From assembly GCA_021770755.1 (NCBI GenBank), contig JAETQI010000017.1, positions 1 through 64,000 on the forward strand: a stretch of 64,000 nt of DNA, given 5' to 3'. Position 1 is the first letter of the stretch. The number at the start of each line of letters is the position of its first letter. Below, piece by piece: positions 44,003 through 53,590 of the stretch. Made by a program: the position numbers and the translations under genes. Below the pieces are notes generated by a model. The model worked only from the letters and a program-made list of their open reading frames with translations, did not search any database and was not told where the DNA came from. The stretch comes from Lachnospiraceae bacterium. Lineage in GTDB: Bacteria; Bacillota; Clostridia; Lachnospirales; Lachnospiraceae.

Positions 44003-45019
44003 ATGATTTCAACAAAGATTTCTTCAAATGAAGCAGGGCAGCGTTTTGACAAATATTTAAAAAAGCAGTTGAAAAACGCGCCGGACAGTTTTATATACAG
44101 GATGCTGCGAAAGAAGAATATCACTTTAAACGGAAGAAAGGCTGACGGCAGGGAAAAATTATGCCTCAATGACGAGGTCCGCTTCTTCCTTGCCGACGAT
44201 ACCTTTTGGAAATTCAGCCGACAAACGGAGATGGGCGGCGTTGATCTGTCACAGTACATGCGCGCCTATGATACCTTGCGGGATTTACATATTTTGTACG
44301 AAGATGACCATGTCCTGATCGTTGAGAAGCCCTCCGGCATCCTGTCCCAGAAATCCAGACCGGATGAGATCAGCGTCAACGAGTGGCTGACAGGATACAT
44401 GCTCTCACAGCACAAGCTTTCGGCAGATTTACTTGCGACTTTCAGACCGTCTGTCTGCAACAGGTTAGACCGCAATACCTCCGGCATGGTCGTCTGCGGA
44501 AAGACGCTTGCCGGAAGCCAGTATCTGAGCCGCATTGTCAGGGACAAATCCCTCGAAAAGTATTATTACTGTCTGGTATCAGGCAGGCTGACGGTCGATG
44601 AGCGCGTGACGGGTTATCTATATAAAGATACCGCGCAAAATAAAGTGACTGTTTATCACAGTGAGACAGATATCCCTGATCCGTACAAAAAGGACTCCGT
44701 GTATATCGATACGGCTTTTCGTTCTGTCCGCGCAGCCAGTCACATAACACTGCTGGAGGTACAGCTTTTTACCGGAAAGACGCACCAGATCCGTGCCCAT
44801 CTGTCCTCATTGGGGCATCCGATCATCGGGGACGCCAAATACGGCGATGCTGCCGTCAACCGGCAGTATGTCCCCAAGGGTGTCCACAGCCAGCTACTGC
44901 ATGCGCACAAGCTGGTATTCCCTACAACTTCCGATCCAGCATTTTGCGGGATTTCCGGAAGAGTCGTGGAGTGTCCGCCTCCTGCGATATTCGGAAAGCT
45001 GATGTACCAGAAGGAGTAA
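44003..45019 (+). CDS. RluA family pseudouridine synthase
   Basis: A 338-residue enzyme with an N-terminal S4-like domain (GQRFDKYLKKQLKNAP) and the catalytic block NRLDRNTSG (aspartate D156), TGKTHQIRAHL and GHPIIGDAKYG. This is RluC/RluD-like; the target uridine is not certain. ATG 44003 is preferred, with GGAAAGAG 8 bases upstream; the open frame starts at the previous stop. Confidence 0.92.
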   Translation: MISTKISSNEAGQRFDKYLKKQLKNAPDSFIYRMLRKKNITLNGRKADGREKLCLNDEVRFFLADDTFWKFSRQTEMGGVDLSQYMRAYDTLRDLHILYEDDHVLIVEKPSGILSQKSRPDEISVNEWLTGYMLSQHKLSADLLATFRPSVCNRLDRNTSGMVVCGKTLAGSQYLSRIVRDKSLEKYYYCLVSGRLTVDERVTGYLYKDTAQNKVTVYHSETDIPDPYKKDSVYIDTAFRSVRAASHITLLEVQLFTGKTHQIRAHLSSLGHPIIGDAKYGDAAVNRQYVPKGVHSQLLHAHKLVFPTTSDPAFCGISGRVVECPPPAIFGKLMYQKE

Positions 45020-45025
45020 TACAGT

Positions 45026-45571
45026 ATGTCTACATGGAATTCCAGGGGGCTTCGCGGTTCCCTTTTGGAAGAGATGATCAATATGACGAATGAAAAATAC
45101 AGGGATAACGGACTGGCTCTGATCCAGAAAGTGCCAACACCGATCACACCGATCACGATCGACAAGGAGACAAGGCATATCACGCTTGCCTACTTCGACC
45201 AGAAGAGTACGGTTGACTATATCGGTGTCGTCCAGGGAATCCCTGTCTGCTTTGATGCCAAAGAATGCGCGGTCGATCTGTTCACGCTCCAGAAGATCCA
45301 CCCGCATCAGGTTCAGTTCATGAGGGACTTCGACAGACAGAACGGCATCGCGTTCTTTCTGATCTATTTTACTGCGCGCGATGTCATGTACTATATGAGC
45401 ATACGGGAACTGAACCATTTCTGGGAACGGATGGAAAACGGCGGCAGAAAGAGTTTCCGGTTCGAGGAGCTGAAAGCGTCGTATTTCATGAAACACAAGG
45501 GCGGACAGATCGTCCCTTATCTGGATCTGATACAGCTCGATCTGAATGACCGGGAGACAGATCATGGTTGA
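45026..45571 (+). CDS. recU: Holliday junction resolvase RecU
   Basis: A 181-residue nuclease replacing RuvC in Firmicutes. Key residues: D64 in STVDYIG and D77-A-K79 in FDAKE; the usual EAKE is DAKE. SRGLRGSLLEEMINMTNEKY and the TPI repeat (PTPITPITI) are family traits, and the C-terminus has FRFEELK. It works with RuvAB, encoded at 12.6 kb. It starts 6 bases after the pseudouridine synthase stop. Confidence 0.88.
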   Translation: MSTWNSRGLRGSLLEEMINMTNEKYRDNGLALIQKVPTPITPITIDKETRHITLAYFDQKSTVDYIGVVQGIPVCFDAKECAVDLFTLQKIHPHQVQFMRDFDRQNGIAFFLIYFTARDVMYYMSIRELNHFWERMENGGRKSFRFEELKASYFMKHKGGQIVPYLDLIQLDLNDRETDHG

Positions 45572-45596
45572 CACGGCAGGCAAAAAAGTGTATACT
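45568..45596 (+). promoter_or_regulatory. Strong promoter of the his operon
   Basis: A perfect TTGACA (45568-45573), 17 bases and TATACT (45591-45596). The -35 overlaps the recU stop codon. Confidence 0.75.
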
Positions 45597-45628
45597 GCGT
45601 ATAATGCACTGTGCTAATTCGTTAACAT

Positions 45629-45662
45629 GGCAGCGCGTTAATCTATTAAAGTGCCTGCTGCC
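45629..45662 (+). promoter_or_regulatory. Leader hairpin before hisZ
   Basis: GGCAGC and GCTGCC pair around an inner TTAAT-ct-ATTAA, and the stem ends next to the hisZ ribosome binding site (GGAAAGG, 45663-45669). It could affect translation start. No T-box pattern or his-codon leader peptide is visible. Confidence 0.4.
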
Positions 45663-45676
45663 GGAAAGGATTTACT

Positions 45677-46873
45677 ATGGATTTTATCGGAAAACGGCTC
45701 GTACATACGCCCGAGGGCGTGCGTGACATATACGGAAAGGAATATGCCGTCAAGCAAAATGTCCAGAGACTGTTCGGCGACAAGCTCCACAGTTATGGAT
45801 ATCAGGATATCCAGACGCCGACCTTCGAGTTTTTTGATGTGTTCAGCCGCGAGATCGGTACGACGCCCTCCAAGGAGCTGTACAAGTTCTTTGACAAGGA
45901 AGGCAACACGCTGGTGCTCAGACCGGACTTTACACCTTCCATAGCGAGATGTGCCGCCAAATATTTCCCGGTTGAGAGCATTCCGCTGCGGTTCTGCTAT
46001 CTTGGAAATAATTTTATCAACACCAGTGATCTGCAGGGAAAATTAAAGGAGACAACGCAGATGGGGGCAGAACTGCTCGGCGACGGTTCCCCGCAGGCAG
46101 ACGCGGAGATGATCGCCATGCTTGTGGAAGCGCTGTTGAACGCCGGACTGAAAGAATTTCAGGTGTCCGTAGGGCAGATCGATTATTTTAAGGGACTGTG
46201 TGCGCACGCACAGCTTGACGAGGAGACCGAGCTGGCGCTGCGTGAATTTATATCCAACCGGAATGAATTTGGCGCCCAGGAGCTTTTGCTGGGCAAAAAG
46301 ATTCCAGACCAGTCCATACAGACGCTCCTTGGCGTAAACAGCCTGTTCGGTTCCTGTGAGATCCTGGACCGGGCGCTGGAATCCGCTGACAATCCGCGTT
46401 CCCAGAAGGCGATCGAGCGGTTAAAACAGGTATATGAACTGTTAAAGATCTACGGTGTGGACCAGTACATATCTTTTGACCTTGCAATGGTCAGCAAGTA
46501 CAATTATTATACAGGCGTCATTTTCAACGCGTACACTTATCAGGCCGGCAGTGCGATCGCAAAGGGCGGCAGATATGACAATCTGCTGGAAAAATTCGGC
46601 AAGCCCGCACCTGCGACCGGTTTTGTCGTCATGATCGACGACCTTGTGACAGCGCTCACCAGACAGAAGATCTGTCCCGAGCCGGAGAACAGAAATCTAC
46701 TGCTGATCTACACAGAAGATTTTGACGGCGCGGTGGCAAAAGCGAGAGATTACCGGGCGCAGGGCTATGCCGCAGTGCTGATGAAGCAGGAGCAGCCCCG
46801 GGAACAGTACACGAAATTTGCTGCGGACAACAATTTTTCAGAGGTTGTCTTTATCGAAAAGGAGGGAATGTGA
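45677..46873 (+). CDS. hisZ: ATP phosphoribosyltransferase regulatory subunit
   Basis: A 398-residue HisRS-like protein without tRNA-synthetase function. TPEGVRDIYGKEYA, motif 2 LRPDFTPSIAR and the C-terminal YYTGVIFNAY and AKGGRYDNLL are HisZ marks. It joins short HisG to give a regulated enzyme. GGAAAGG precedes ATG 45677. Confidence 0.94.
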   Translation: MDFIGKRLVHTPEGVRDIYGKEYAVKQNVQRLFGDKLHSYGYQDIQTPTFEFFDVFSREIGTTPSKELYKFFDKEGNTLVLRPDFTPSIARCAAKYFPVESIPLRFCYLGNNFINTSDLQGKLKETTQMGAELLGDGSPQADAEMIAMLVEALLNAGLKEFQVSVGQIDYFKGLCAHAQLDEETELALREFISNRNEFGAQELLLGKKIPDQSIQTLLGVNSLFGSCEILDRALESADNPRSQKAIERLKQVYELLKIYGVDQYISFDLAMVSKYNYYTGVIFNAYTYQAGSAIAKGGRYDNLLEKFGKPAPATGFVVMIDDLVTALTRQKICPEPENRNLLLIYTEDFDGAVAKARDYRAQGYAAVLMKQEQPREQYTKFAADNNFSEVVFIEKEGM

Positions 46874-46874
46874 T

Positions 46875-47510
46875 ATGCGATACCTTACCTTTGCACTTGG
46901 CAAGGGACGGCTTGCCAGTAAGACACTCGAACTCCTTGAGAAGATCGGCATTACCTGTGAGGAGATGAAGAATAAGGACTCCAGAAAACTGATCTTTGTC
47001 AATGAAGCGCTGAAACTCCGCTTTTTTCTCGCCAAAGGTCCCGATGTGCCAACCTATGTGGAATACGGCGCGGCAGATATCGGCGTGGTGGGCAGCGATA
47101 CCATTCTGGAAGAAAACAGGCGCGTGTACGAAGTCCTCGATCTTGGTTTTGGCAAGTGCCGTATGTGCGTGTGCGGACCCGCCTCGGCAAAAGAACTGCT
47201 GCAGCATCACGAGATGATCCGTGTGGCGAGCAAATATCCCAAGATCGCCAAGGATTACTTCTACAACCAGAAGCATCAGACCGTCGATATCATCAAGCTG
47301 AACGGTTCCGTCGAGCTTGGACCGATCGTCGGACTCAGCGACGTCATCGTCGACATCGTAGAGACCGGCTCTACACTAAAAGAAAACGGTCTCGAAGTCC
47401 TAGAGGAGATCTGTCCGCTCTCTGCGCGCATGATCGTCAATCAGGTCAGTATGAAGATGGAGGCAGAACGAATCAAAAAGTTATTGCAGGCACTGAAGGA
47501 GGAGCTATGA
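46875..47510 (+). CDS. hisG: ATP phosphoribosyltransferase, short form
   Basis: A 211-residue catalytic subunit of the first histidine step. It has the short form lacking the C-terminal regulatory domain, consistent with hisZ beside it. LTFALGKGRLASKTLELL, VEYGAADIGVVGSDTI and the PRPP loop IVDIVETGSTLKENGL are diagnostic. GGAGGG precedes ATG 46875, 2 bases after the hisZ stop. Confidence 0.96.
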   Translation: MRYLTFALGKGRLASKTLELLEKIGITCEEMKNKDSRKLIFVNEALKLRFFLAKGPDVPTYVEYGAADIGVVGSDTILEENRRVYEVLDLGFGKCRMCVCGPASAKELLQHHEMIRVASKYPKIAKDYFYNQKHQTVDIIKLNGSVELGPIVGLSDVIVDIVETGSTLKENGLEVLEEICPLSARMIVNQVSMKMEAERIKKLLQALKEEL

Positions 47511-48802
47511 GAATTGTAAGATTAACAGATGATACGAAACAGAATCTGCTTGAAAATCTATTGAAAAGAAGCACGAACGATTACGGTGATTACGAGAAGG
47601 TCGTGGCAGAAATCATCGAAAATGTCAGGGAACGAAAGGAAGATGCGATCTTTGAGTACTCCCTGAAATATGATAAATGCACCACGACAAGGGAAACCTT
47701 TCAGGTTACCAGGACGGAGATCGACGCGGCATACCAGGAATTGGATGCCCACTTCATACAGGTGATGCGCGACGCTGCCGCCAATATCCGTACATACCAT
47801 GAGAAACAGAAACGAAATAGCTGGTTTGACGCCAAAGAGGACGGCACCATATTAGGGCAGAAGATCACACCGATGCAGAATGTCGGCGTCTACGTTCCCG
47901 GCGGCAAGGCTGCCTATCCGTCTACGACGCTCATGAACGTGGTTCCTGCCAAAGTCGCAGGAGTCCCCAACATTATCATGACAACACCCGCAGGCGCTGA
48001 CGGAAAGGTAAATCCCGCGACGCTTGTGGCAGCAGATATCGCAGGTGTGGACACCATATTCAAGGTTGGCGGCGCGCAGGCGATCGCGGCGCTTGCCTAT
48101 GGCACAGAGATGATTCCAAAGGTTGACAAGATCGTTGGCCCCGGCAACATCTTTGTGGCACTTGCAAAGCGCGCTGTATATGGACATGTCAGCATTGATT
48201 CGATCGCCGGTCCTTCCGAGATCCTTGTGCTCGCGGACGAGAGTGCTGCGCCGAGATATGTGGCTGCGGACCTGCTGTCCCAGGCAGAGCACGATGAGCT
48301 TGCATCCGCGATCCTGATCACCACAAGCGAGGCGCTGGCCCAGAAGGTTTCTGACGAAGTCGACGGCTTTGTGAAGGTGCTCGAGCGCAGGGAGATCATC
48401 CAGAAATCACTTGACAACTACGGATATATTCTCGTGGCGCCTGACATGGAGACCGCCATCGAGTCTGTCAACGAGATCGCTTCCGAGCATCTCGAGATCC
48501 TGACCAGAAATCCGTTTGATACCATGACACGGATCCGCAATGCCGGTGCGATTTTCCTTGGCGAATACTCCTCCGAACCGCTCGGCGATTATTACGCAGG
48601 TCCCAACCACGTCCTTCCGACGAACGGGACGGCAAAATTCTTCTCGCCGCTGAATGTCGACGACTATGTGAAGAAATCCAGCGTCATCGCATATTCCAGG
48701 GAAGCGCTGGAGAAGGTGCATGAGGATATTGAGCTGTTTGCCAGCAAGGAAGGGCTCACCGCACACGCAAATTCGATCCGTGTGCGTTTTGAGACAGAAT
48801 AA
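47507..48802 (+). CDS. hisD: Histidinol dehydrogenase
   Basis: A 431-residue zinc enzyme that oxidises histidinol to histidine, the last two steps. [37 protein letters not shown], and [11 protein letters not shown]-type and QAEHDELAS blocks are conserved. The start at 47507 overlaps hisG by 4 bases (ATGA) after GGAGG. The frame is open far upstream through hisG but without a real start. Confidence 0.96.
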   Translation: MRIVRLTDDTKQNLLENLLKRSTNDYGDYEKVVAEIIENVRERKEDAIFEYSLKYDKCTTTRETFQVTRTEIDAAYQELDAHFIQVMRDAAANIRTYHEKQKRNSWFDAKEDGTILGQKITPMQNVGVYVPGGKAAYPSTTLMNVVPAKVAGVPNIIMTTPAGADGKVNPATLVAADIAGVDTIFKVGGAQAIAALAYGTEMIPKVDKIVGPGNIFVALAKRAVYGHVSIDSIAGPSEILVLADESAAPRYVAADLLSQAEHDELASAILITTSEALAQKVSDEVDGFVKVLERREIIQKSLDNYGYILVAPDMETAIESVNEIASEHLEILTRNPFDTMTRIRNAGAIFLGEYSSEPLGDYYAGPNHVLPTNGTAKFFSPLNVDDYVKKSSVIAYSREALEKVHEDIELFASKEGLTAHANSIRVRFETE

Positions 48803-48820
48803 AAAGGAATTAAAAGGGTT

Positions 48821-49408
48821 ATGGACAGAATCGCAGAAGTAAAGAGAACAACCAAAGAGACAGATATCTATATGAAGCTGAAACTGGACGGGAACGGAAG
48901 TTCATCAGTCAGCACAGGGATCGGCTTTTTTGACCATATGCTGGAAGGCTTTGCAAAACATGGCTTCTTTGATCTGGATGTCCGCATAGAGGGCGACCTC
49001 CATGTGGACGGCCACCACACGGTTGAAGATGCCGGTATCGTACTTGGAAACGCGATCCGGGAAGCGGTCGGTGACAAGAAGGGGATCCGGCGGTACGGCT
49101 ATTTTATCCTGCCGATGGATGACGCCCTGGCACTGTGTGCAGTTGATCTATGCGGAAGACCGTATCTTCAGTTTGACTGCAGTTTTCCCAATGATATGGT
49201 CGGCAGCTTTGACACATCGCTGGTAAAAGAATTTTTCTATGCCGTATCGTACAGCGCTGCCATGAACATTCATATCAGGATGCTCAGCGGTGAGAACAGC
49301 CACCATATGATCGAAGCTGTCTTCAAAGCGTTTGCAAAGGCGCTGGACAGCGCAGTGTCCATGGATGCGCGCATCGAGGATGTGCTGTCAACAAAGGGAA
49401 GTTTGTAG
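48821..49408 (+). CDS. hisB: Imidazoleglycerol-phosphate dehydratase
   Basis: A 195-residue monofunctional enzyme. FFDHMLEGFAKHGFFDL and HHTVEDAGIVLG carry metal ligands, and GENSHHMIEAVFKAFAKAL the second half. Normal length for the dehydratase-only form. It is the last his gene here: hisC, hisH, hisA, hisF and hisI/E are absent, so they must lie elsewhere. Confidence 0.96.
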   Translation: MDRIAEVKRTTKETDIYMKLKLDGNGSSSVSTGIGFFDHMLEGFAKHGFFDLDVRIEGDLHVDGHHTVEDAGIVLGNAIREAVGDKKGIRRYGYFILPMDDALALCAVDLCGRPYLQFDCSFPNDMVGSFDTSLVKEFFYAVSYSAAMNIHIRMLSGENSHHMIEAVFKAFAKALDSAVSMDARIEDVLSTKGSL

Positions 49409-49425
49409 GGAAGGAAAGGTTACTG

Positions 49426-50961
49426 ATGAAAAAAATTACACAGATCATTTGCGTGCTCCTTGCCGTGTGTATGCTCTGCAGCGTACCGGCTTTTCAGTCA
49501 GAAGCGGCAGCCATAGAAAAGGGAATCGATGTCTCAAAATACCAGGGAGCGGTCAACTGGCAGGCGGTGGCACAGAGCGGTGTCTCGTTTGCCTTCATCA
49601 AGGTCGGAAGCATGAAGTCGGGGATCGATCCGTATTTCAATTACAATATGATCGCGGCTCAACAGGCAGGGATCAAGACAGGCGTCTATATCTATTCTTA
49701 CGCCAGGAGCGTTGAGGAGGCGGCAGCAGAGGCACAGTTCGTGTTAAATGCCATCCAGAATGTCCAGGTATCGTATCCTGTCGTGTGGGATGTCGAGGAC
49801 AATGTCCAGAAATCCCTTTCTCCGGAAACGTTGTCTCTCATGGCAAACACATTCTGCGCCATGATCGAGGCGGAGGGATATCATCCGATGGTCTATACCA
49901 GCACCAGTTGGTTCCGCGACCGGATCGGTCCCGTCTTTTACGACAAATGGGTAGCGCAGTGGGCGGCGGCATGTGAGATCCCGGACGCATCTGTGTGGCA
50001 GTATTCCAGCAAGGGAAGCGTTCCCGGGATCATCGGCGACGTCGATCTGAATTACGCCTTGAAGGATTATTCCACCACCATTGTCAACACAGGATGGGTT
50101 CCGAGAAAAGGATTTTTGTATTTCTATATCAACTATAAGATGCAGCGGGGCTGGCTTGATCTGGGGACCGCAAAGTATTATCTTGATCCTGCGGGACGCA
50201 TGGTGACAGGATGGCTGCCGCTCGATAACAGCATGTACTATCTGCAGCCGGACGGCGTCATGGCGGTAGGATTTACGCCGATCGGACTGGGAATGTACTG
50301 TTTTGGCGCGGACGGCAAAATGCTCACGGGACTCCAGAACTTAAATGGCCTGTTCTACTATTTTGCACCGGATGGCGCCATGTATGTCGGATTTCTCGAT
50401 TTCCCTGACGGAAAGCGGTTCTTCTCGACGGACGGCCACATGCTCACGGGCTTAAGTATTGTCAACAATCAATATTATTACTTTGATGCAAACGGGATCA
50501 TGCAGACCGGATGGCAGACGATCGGCGATCAGACATTCCTGTTTGCTGCGGACGGTTCGATGGTATACGGCTGGTTCAATGACGGCGCATACAGCTATTA
50601 TCTGTCGATGGCGGATGGTCACAGACTGACCGGATGGCAGACGATCGAGGGCAAAACCTATCTCTTTGACGAATTGGGACGCATGATGACAGGCGTTGTG
50701 AATCTGAACGGTCTGACGTACCTGTTCGGCGCAGACGGCGTGATGTATACAGGCTGGTTTAACGACGGCGTCTCTGCAAGATATTACGAGGCAGACGGGC
50801 ATATGGCGGTCGGTATGGTGACGATCAACGGAAGCATTTACTATTTTGATATCAACGGAAACATGCAGACGGGAATTGTTGAGATCGACGGGATTCCATA
50901 TATCTTCGACGTGGACGGCAGGATGCTTCCGCAGCCAGCCTTGCCGCAGCTTCCGCAGTAG
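49426..50961 (+). CDS. Secreted GH25 lysozyme with cell-wall-binding repeats
   Basis: A 511-residue protein with a signal peptide (about 1-29), a GH25 muramidase domain (GIDVSKYQGAVNWQ, YPVVWDVED with the catalytic acidic residues) and about 12 aromatic-rich cell-wall or choline-binding type repeats of about 20 residues (pattern GLFYYFAPDGAMYVGF, YYFDANGIMQTGW). It cleaves the sugar backbone of peptidoglycan. It lies 17 bases after hisB with its own GGAAAGG, so it should be transcribed with the his genes. Confidence 0.92.
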   Translation: MKKITQIICVLLAVCMLCSVPAFQSEAAAIEKGIDVSKYQGAVNWQAVAQSGVSFAFIKVGSMKSGIDPYFNYNMIAAQQAGIKTGVYIYSYARSVEEAAAEAQFVLNAIQNVQVSYPVVWDVEDNVQKSLSPETLSLMANTFCAMIEAEGYHPMVYTSTSWFRDRIGPVFYDKWVAQWAAACEIPDASVWQYSSKGSVPGIIGDVDLNYALKDYSTTIVNTGWVPRKGFLYFYINYKMQRGWLDLGTAKYYLDPAGRMVTGWLPLDNSMYYLQPDGVMAVGFTPIGLGMYCFGADGKMLTGLQNLNGLFYYFAPDGAMYVGFLDFPDGKRFFSTDGHMLTGLSIVNNQYYYFDANGIMQTGWQTIGDQTFLFAADGSMVYGWFNDGAYSYYLSMADGHRLTGWQTIEGKTYLFDELGRMMTGVVNLNGLTYLFGADGVMYTGWFNDGVSARYYEADGHMAVGMVTINGSIYYFDINGNMQTGIVEIDGIPYIFDVDGRMLPQPALPQLPQ

Positions 50962-50985
50962 GAAATTGTTAAGGGAAAGAATTTT

Positions 50986-52860
50986 ATGAGAAATTTAGCG
51001 TTGAGCGACGAGATATTGCTGAGCGTCGAGAAGCCGGCGCGCTATATCGGCAATGAAGTGAACAGTGTGATGAAAGACAAAGGTGGGATCGCCGTCCGGT
51101 TTGCGATGTGTTTTCCCGACGTCTATGAGATCGGCATGTCACACCTTGGCATCCAGATATTGTACGATATGTTCAATCGTTTTGGGGATACCTGGTGTGA
51201 GCGTGTCTACTCGCCATGGCCGGATCTCGATGCAGTCATGCGTGATAAAGAGATTCCCTTATTTGCACTGGAATCGCAGGATCCGATCAAAGACTTTGAC
51301 TTTCTGGGCATCACGATCCAGTACGAGATGTGCTACACAAATATTTTACAGATTTTGGACCTGTCCCAGATCCCTTTGCTGGCAGCAGAGCGGACCTGGG
51401 AACATCCGATCGTGATCGGAGGCGGTCCCTGCAGCTATAATCCCGAACCGATCGCCGATTTTTTTGATATTTTCTATATCGGAGAGGGGGAGACACAGTA
51501 TCGCCCCCTTCTGGATCTGTACAAAAAATGCAGGGCAGACAACGCGTCGAGAGAAGATTTTCTGGCGGAGGCAGCAAAACTTCTCGGTATATATGTTCCG
51601 CGTTTTTATGAAGTGCGCTATCATGAGGACGGTACGATCCAGTCCTTTGCGCCGACGCGTCCCGATATTCCTGAAAAGGTCACGAAAGAGATCGTCACGG
51701 ATCTATCTGATACCTACTATCCGGAAAAACCTGTCGTACCTTTTATCAAATGCACACAGGACAGGGTTGTGCTCGAGATCCAGCGGGGCTGTATCCGCGG
51801 CTGCCGTTTCTGTCAGGCAGGGCAATTGTACCGGCCCGTGCGGGAGCGCAGTGTGGAGATGCTCAAGGAGTACGCGGTCAAAATGCTGGACAATACAGGG
51901 TACGATGAGATCTCCTTAAGCTCCCTAAGTTCCAGTGATTACTCAGGGCTTGAAGAGCTAGTCACTTTCCTGATCGACAAGTGTCGGGAGAAAAAGGTCA
52001 ACATCTCCCTTCCGTCTCTCAGGATCGACGCTTTTTCGCTCGATGTCATGGAAAAAGTACAGGATGTCAGGAAGAGCAGTCTCACCTTTGCACCGGAAGC
52101 CGGAAGCCAGCGGCTGAGAAATGTGATCAACAAAGGTCTGACAGAAGAAGTCATATTAAAGGGCGCCACACTGGCATTTGAAGGCGGCTGGAACAGGGTA
52201 AAGCTCTATTTTATGCTCGGTCTGCCAACGGAGACAGAAGAAGATATCCAGGGGATCGCCGAGCTTTCCAACAAGATCGCCGTCGCCTTTTATGAGACGG
52301 TTCCGAAGGAAAAGAGAAACGGAAAAGTACAGATCGTTGCCAGCACCTCCTTCTTCATCCCCAAGCCGTTTACACCATTCCAGTGGGCACCGCAGTGCAC
52401 AAAGGAGCAGTTTTTGGAGCGGGCTTACATGACAAGAAAAGCGATCTCGCAGCAGCTAAATCAAAAGAGCATCAAATACAACTGGCATGAAGCCGATGCC
52501 AGCGTCATGGAGGGAATACTTGCCCGCGGTGACAGGCGTCTGTGCCAGCCGATCTTAAAGGCTTATCAAAAGGGCTGTATCTTTGACGCGTGGGGAGAGT
52601 ACTACAGACATGATATATGGATGGAAACATTTGCGGAATGCGGCATAGATCCAGGCTTTTATACGACACGTGAGCGCAGTCTCGACGAGATCTTTCCATG
52701 GGATTTTATCGACTGCGGCGTCTCAAAAGAGTTTTTAAAGCGGGAATGGCAGCGGGCACTCGATGAACAGGTGACGCCAAACTGCCAGCAGCAGTGCAGT
52801 GCCTGCGGTGCCGCGCGATTCAATTGCGGGATCTGTGTCACGGACCGCAGTGATCCATGA
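50986..52860 (+). CDS. TIGR03960 family B12-binding radical SAM protein
   Basis: A 624-residue protein with an N-terminal B12-binding-like region (GMSHLGIQILYDMFN) and the radical SAM cluster C269-x3-C273-x2-C276 (GCIRGCRFC). The C-terminal CQQQCSACGAARFNCGIC is another cysteine set. It pairs with the next gene (TIGR03936, DUF2344) in many Firmicutes, always before rng-rplU; the reaction is unknown. AAGGGAAAG precedes ATG 50986. Confidence 0.9.
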   Translation: MRNLALSDEILLSVEKPARYIGNEVNSVMKDKGGIAVRFAMCFPDVYEIGMSHLGIQILYDMFNRFGDTWCERVYSPWPDLDAVMRDKEIPLFALESQDPIKDFDFLGITIQYEMCYTNILQILDLSQIPLLAAERTWEHPIVIGGGPCSYNPEPIADFFDIFYIGEGETQYRPLLDLYKKCRADNASREDFLAEAAKLLGIYVPRFYEVRYHEDGTIQSFAPTRPDIPEKVTKEIVTDLSDTYYPEKPVVPFIKCTQDRVVLEIQRGCIRGCRFCQAGQLYRPVRERSVEMLKEYAVKMLDNTGYDEISLSSLSSSDYSGLEELVTFLIDKCREKKVNISLPSLRIDAFSLDVMEKVQDVRKSSLTFAPEAGSQRLRNVINKGLTEEVILKGATLAFEGGWNRVKLYFMLGLPTETEEDIQGIAELSNKIAVAFYETVPKEKRNGKVQIVASTSFFIPKPFTPFQWAPQCTKEQFLERAYMTRKAISQQLNQKSIKYNWHEADASVMEGILARGDRRLCQPILKAYQKGCIFDAWGEYYRHDIWMETFAECGIDPGFYTTRERSLDEIFPWDFIDCGVSKEFLKREWQRALDEQVTPNCQQQCSACGAARFNCGICVTDRSDP

Positions 52861-52882
52861 TCCTGTCACGAGGAGGTTTGCT

Positions 52883-53590
52883 GTGAAACTAAGAGTAAAA
52901 TTTTCAAAGCATGGCGTGCTCAGATTTATCGGCCATCTGGACGTTATGCGATATTTTCAGAAAGCGATCCGCCGTGCGGGTATCGATATCGCCTACTCGG
53001 CAGGCTTTAGCCCGCACCAGGTCATGTCCTTTGCGGCACCGCTCGGTGTCGGACTTGAAAGCAACGGCGAATACATGGATATTGAAGTCAACTCCCTGAC
53101 GAGTGCCAGCGAATTTGTCGACACGCTCAATGCCCAGATGGCAGACGGCATCAGGATCCTTGAAGTCCGCCTTCTTCTGGACAACGCCGGTAACGCTATG
53201 GCAAGTGTCGCGGCAGCGCGTTACACGATAACATTTCGCGAAGGCTGCCGCCCCTGTTTTTTGACCGGTTCGGTTGTAGATGACTTCTATAGTCAAGAAT
53301 CGATCATGGTAACGAAAAAGACGAAAAAGAGTGAATCAACCTTTGACATGAAGCCGTATATCTACGCATGCAGTTATGATGACAAGAACGATCGCCTGGA
53401 CCTGACCGTCGATGCGAGCAGTGCAGGAAATATCAAGCCCGCACTTGTTGTCAGCGCGTTATTTGACTACAGTCACCAGGCGCTGGATGAATCCGGACTG
53501 ATGATCACGCGGGAAGAGACCTACACCAATACCGGGACAGCAAAGGAAGTCCGGCTCGAACCGCTCGGATCTGTCGGGAGCGATTATTGA
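52883..53590 (+). CDS. TIGR03936 family radical SAM-associated protein (DUF2344)
   Basis: A 235-residue protein with the family N-terminus VKFSKHGVLRFIGHLDVMRYFQ and GFSPHQVMSFAAPLGVG. It is the partner of the preceding radical SAM gene. GTG 52883 follows GAGGAGG by 5 bases. Its stop overlaps the next gene by 1 base. No catalytic motif is visible. Confidence 0.9.
   Translation: MKLRVKFSKHGVLRFIGHLDVMRYFQKAIRRAGIDIAYSAGFSPHQVMSFAAPLGVGLESNGEYMDIEVNSLTSASEFVDTLNAQMADGIRILEVRLLLDNAGNAMASVAAARYTITFREGCRPCFLTGSVVDDFYSQESIMVTKKTKKSESTFDMKPYIYACSYDDKNDRLDLTVDASSAGNIKPALVVSALFDYSHQALDESGLMITREETYTNTGTAKEVRLEPLGSVGSDY

Noticed and set aside
47156-47506. A long upstream extension of hisD (117 codons) reading through hisG in another frame
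   Set aside because: It overlaps the whole 3' half of a clear hisG, lacks likeness to HisD, and the real ATG at 47507 has GGAGG and the normal family start.
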